Assembly (NCBI GenBank): GCA_031384695.1
Contig: JANNAV010000078.1
Coordinates: 1 to 15,134 of the forward strand
Direction: 5' to 3'
DNA from: JANNAV01 sp031384695
Lineage (GTDB): Bacteria > Pseudomonadota > Alphaproteobacteria > Rhodobacterales > Rhodobacteraceae
Length of the DNA: 15,134 nt
Position numbers and translations under genes: made by a program. The notes under the pieces are model-generated. The model saw nothing but the letters and a program-made list of their open reading frames with translations, had not been told where the DNA came from and searched no databases. Below are positions 14,218 through 15,134 of this stretch, in pieces; within the stretch, counting starts at the first letter, position 1; every line of letters starts with the position of its first letter.

Positions 14218-14727
14218 ATGCCACCCGCCGCCATCAAGACCCGCGCCCATTATCACCATCTGGCCACCACGCTGCGCTCGCTTGAAGAAGATCTGCGCTG
14301 GGGCATGGAGGGATCAGAGCGTATCCCCGCCGAATGGCATGCCATCGCCCAGGCCGATACGCCGCCCCTCAAGAAGCAGGTCACGCTGCGGCTGGACGCC
14401 GATGTGCTGGCGTTTTTCCGCAGCATGGGGGCTGGGCATCTGACGCGGATGAACACGGTGCTGCGCGCCTTCATGCACGGGCGGTTGGCGGGGGTGGTGA
14501 AGGGGGCCGAGGCGGTTGGCTATCAGCTTACACCGATGGAGGCCTATCTGAAGGAGGCGGTCATCGTGCTGGCGCTGATGGAGCGCCAAAACGCCATGGG
14601 GCGGTTGGGACGGGATACGGTGGCCCAGGATATGGAGGTTGAGCGCCGCTTGAACGGGTTGAAGCGGATGGAGGAGGAAATGGACCTGCCCTTTGACGCG
14701 CGGGTGACGGAGAGGGGCCAGGGGTGA
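14218..14727 (+). CDS. BrnA-antitoxin-like ribbon-helix-helix protein
   Basis: A 169-residue protein whose central part (about residues 52-93) matches the BrnA/DUF4415 pattern: KKQVTLRLDADVLAFFRSMG, then a TRMNTVLRAFM helix. In BrnTA systems this ribbon-helix-helix part binds DNA and BrnA neutralises the RNase toxin BrnT. Here no BrnT-like gene is upstream or downstream. The protein also carries an N-terminal region of about 50 residues and a charged helical C-terminal extension (about 105-155) rather than ending after the RHH. It may be a solitary transcription factor derived from BrnA. The start at 14218 is set by GGAG six bases upstream; an ATG at 14191 lacks a site. The open frame running back to 13510 lies antisense to lolA and is not coding. 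Confidence 0.75.
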   Translation: MPPAAIKTRAHYHHLATTLRSLEEDLRWGMEGSERIPAEWHAIAQADTPPLKKQVTLRLDADVLAFFRSMGAGHLTRMNTVLRAFMHGRLAGVVKGAEAVGYQLTPMEAYLKEAVIVLALMERQNAMGRLGRDTVAQDMEVERRLNGLKRMEEEMDLPFDARVTERGQG

Positions 14728-14845
14728 AGTGGGGGGGGCGTTGACTGTGAGCGTAGGTTTGCTCTGGCTGATTTAGTGTGCGAGTTTGCACCATAGGTGG
14801 GGTGAACCTCGGCCTGAGTTCGGAGTTTTTTTGTAGGAGAAAATG

Positions 14846-15134
14846 ATGGTGCGGGATGAGTTATTCAAATTATATGAAATCGTGATGGCTGACCTGCGTT
14901 TCCATGTGGAAATGGAGCACAAGAAAGCGCTGCTTGTTACCGGCCTCATCGCTGCTGTGGCGTTTGTTACGCTGGCCGGAGTTCAAAAATTTGAACCGAA
15001 TTCAGGGATGCTGCCGCTCCTGACTGGGCCCGTGATGATTATGATCTTTGCGGAAATAGGCGCAAAAATCACCAGCGCTTCTGCAAAGCGCAGCCTTGAG
15101 GCAATGACCATCAAAATCAAACTTGATCGTGCAC
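14846..15134 (+). CDS. Membrane protein, N-terminal part, runs off the window
   Basis: The frame opens at ATG 14846 (or the adjacent ATG 14843) behind AGGAGA and is still open at the last base, so about 96 residues are visible. The N-terminal 25 residues are charged (VRDELFKLYEIV...EHKK). A transmembrane helix follows at about residues 27-47 (ALLVTGLIAAVAFVTLAG), then a short loop and a second hydrophobic segment (about 56-73, MLPLLTGPVMIMIFAEIG), and then a basic, polar stretch. I recognise no family. It is visibly AT-richer than its neighbours (TTATTCAAATTATATGAAAT near the start), which may indicate foreign origin or weak expression. Upstream, 14728-14845 holds a G8 tract and a T7 run but no clear promoter. 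Confidence 0.65.
   Translation, partial: MVRDELFKLYEIVMADLRFHVEMEHKKALLVTGLIAAVAFVTLAGVQKFEPNSGMLPLLTGPVMIMIFAEIGAKITSASAKRSLEAMTIKIKLDRA

Noticed and set aside
1..15134. CRISPR array, tRNA genes, insertion sequence or prophage module
   Set aside because: No regularly spaced direct repeats, no cloverleaf-like sequence, no transposase, integrase or phage protein in any frame.

Overview
The window reads as chromosomal DNA of a GC-rich alphaproteobacterium, most likely a member of the Rhodobacteraceae (Roseobacter group). This rests on the style of the PNPase C-terminus, an alphaproteobacterial LolA and HspQ, the free-methionine-sulfoxide reductase, and strong GC bias at third codon positions. 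It is densely coded on both strands, and no gap without a gene exceeds about 250 bases. There are no rRNA or tRNA genes, no CRISPR array, no insertion sequence and no prophage gene.

Layout. (1) 1-516 (+) is the 3' end of pnp, closed by a GC-rich hairpin. (2) 583-2713 (-) is a four-gene run: a secreted small protein, an extended-SDR reductase with a TTG start, a paralogue of the first protein, and a small zinc-ribbon protein. A 1-Cys peroxiredoxin (2789-3451, -) lies upstream of it. (3) 3701-7334 (+) holds an aldehyde dehydrogenase and an FMN/4Fe-4S/FAD oxidoreductase of the trimethylamine-dehydrogenase / dienoyl-CoA-reductase type. (4) 7335-11059 (-) holds a GGT-like Ntn-hydrolase, a free methionine-(R)-sulfoxide reductase, a homocysteine S-methyltransferase and an RluA-type pseudouridine synthase, with near-zero spacing or overlap at two of the three junctions. 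(5) 11282-12074 (-) is an overlapping anti-anti-sigma (STAS) / RsbW-like kinase pair. (6) 12156-12482 (-) is hspQ, divergent from a lipoprotein with a lysozyme-like fold (12722-13300, +). (7) lolA (13417-14019, -) converges on that lipoprotein across a 116-bp element made of two long palindromes. (8) 14218-14727 (+) is a BrnA-antitoxin-like protein with no toxin beside it. An AT-richer membrane protein starting near 14846 runs off the right edge.

How the genes work together (inference unless stated). The clearest linkage is sulfur and methionine metabolism in block 4: the reductase repairs free methionine-R-sulfoxide, the methyltransferase makes methionine from homocysteine, and a GGT-like amidohydrolase is coupled to the reductase. 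The aldehyde dehydrogenase / flavoprotein pair looks like a catabolic unit, perhaps oxidative removal of an N-alkyl group followed by aldehyde oxidation. The STAS/kinase pair is a partner-switching module with no sigma factor or phosphatase in view.

No wholly new system is evident. The items most worth a second look are the double-palindrome element at 13301-13416, the pair of paralogous secreted proteins bracketing a reductase, the altered active-site region of the flavoprotein, and the orphan BrnA-like protein with a long C-terminal extension.
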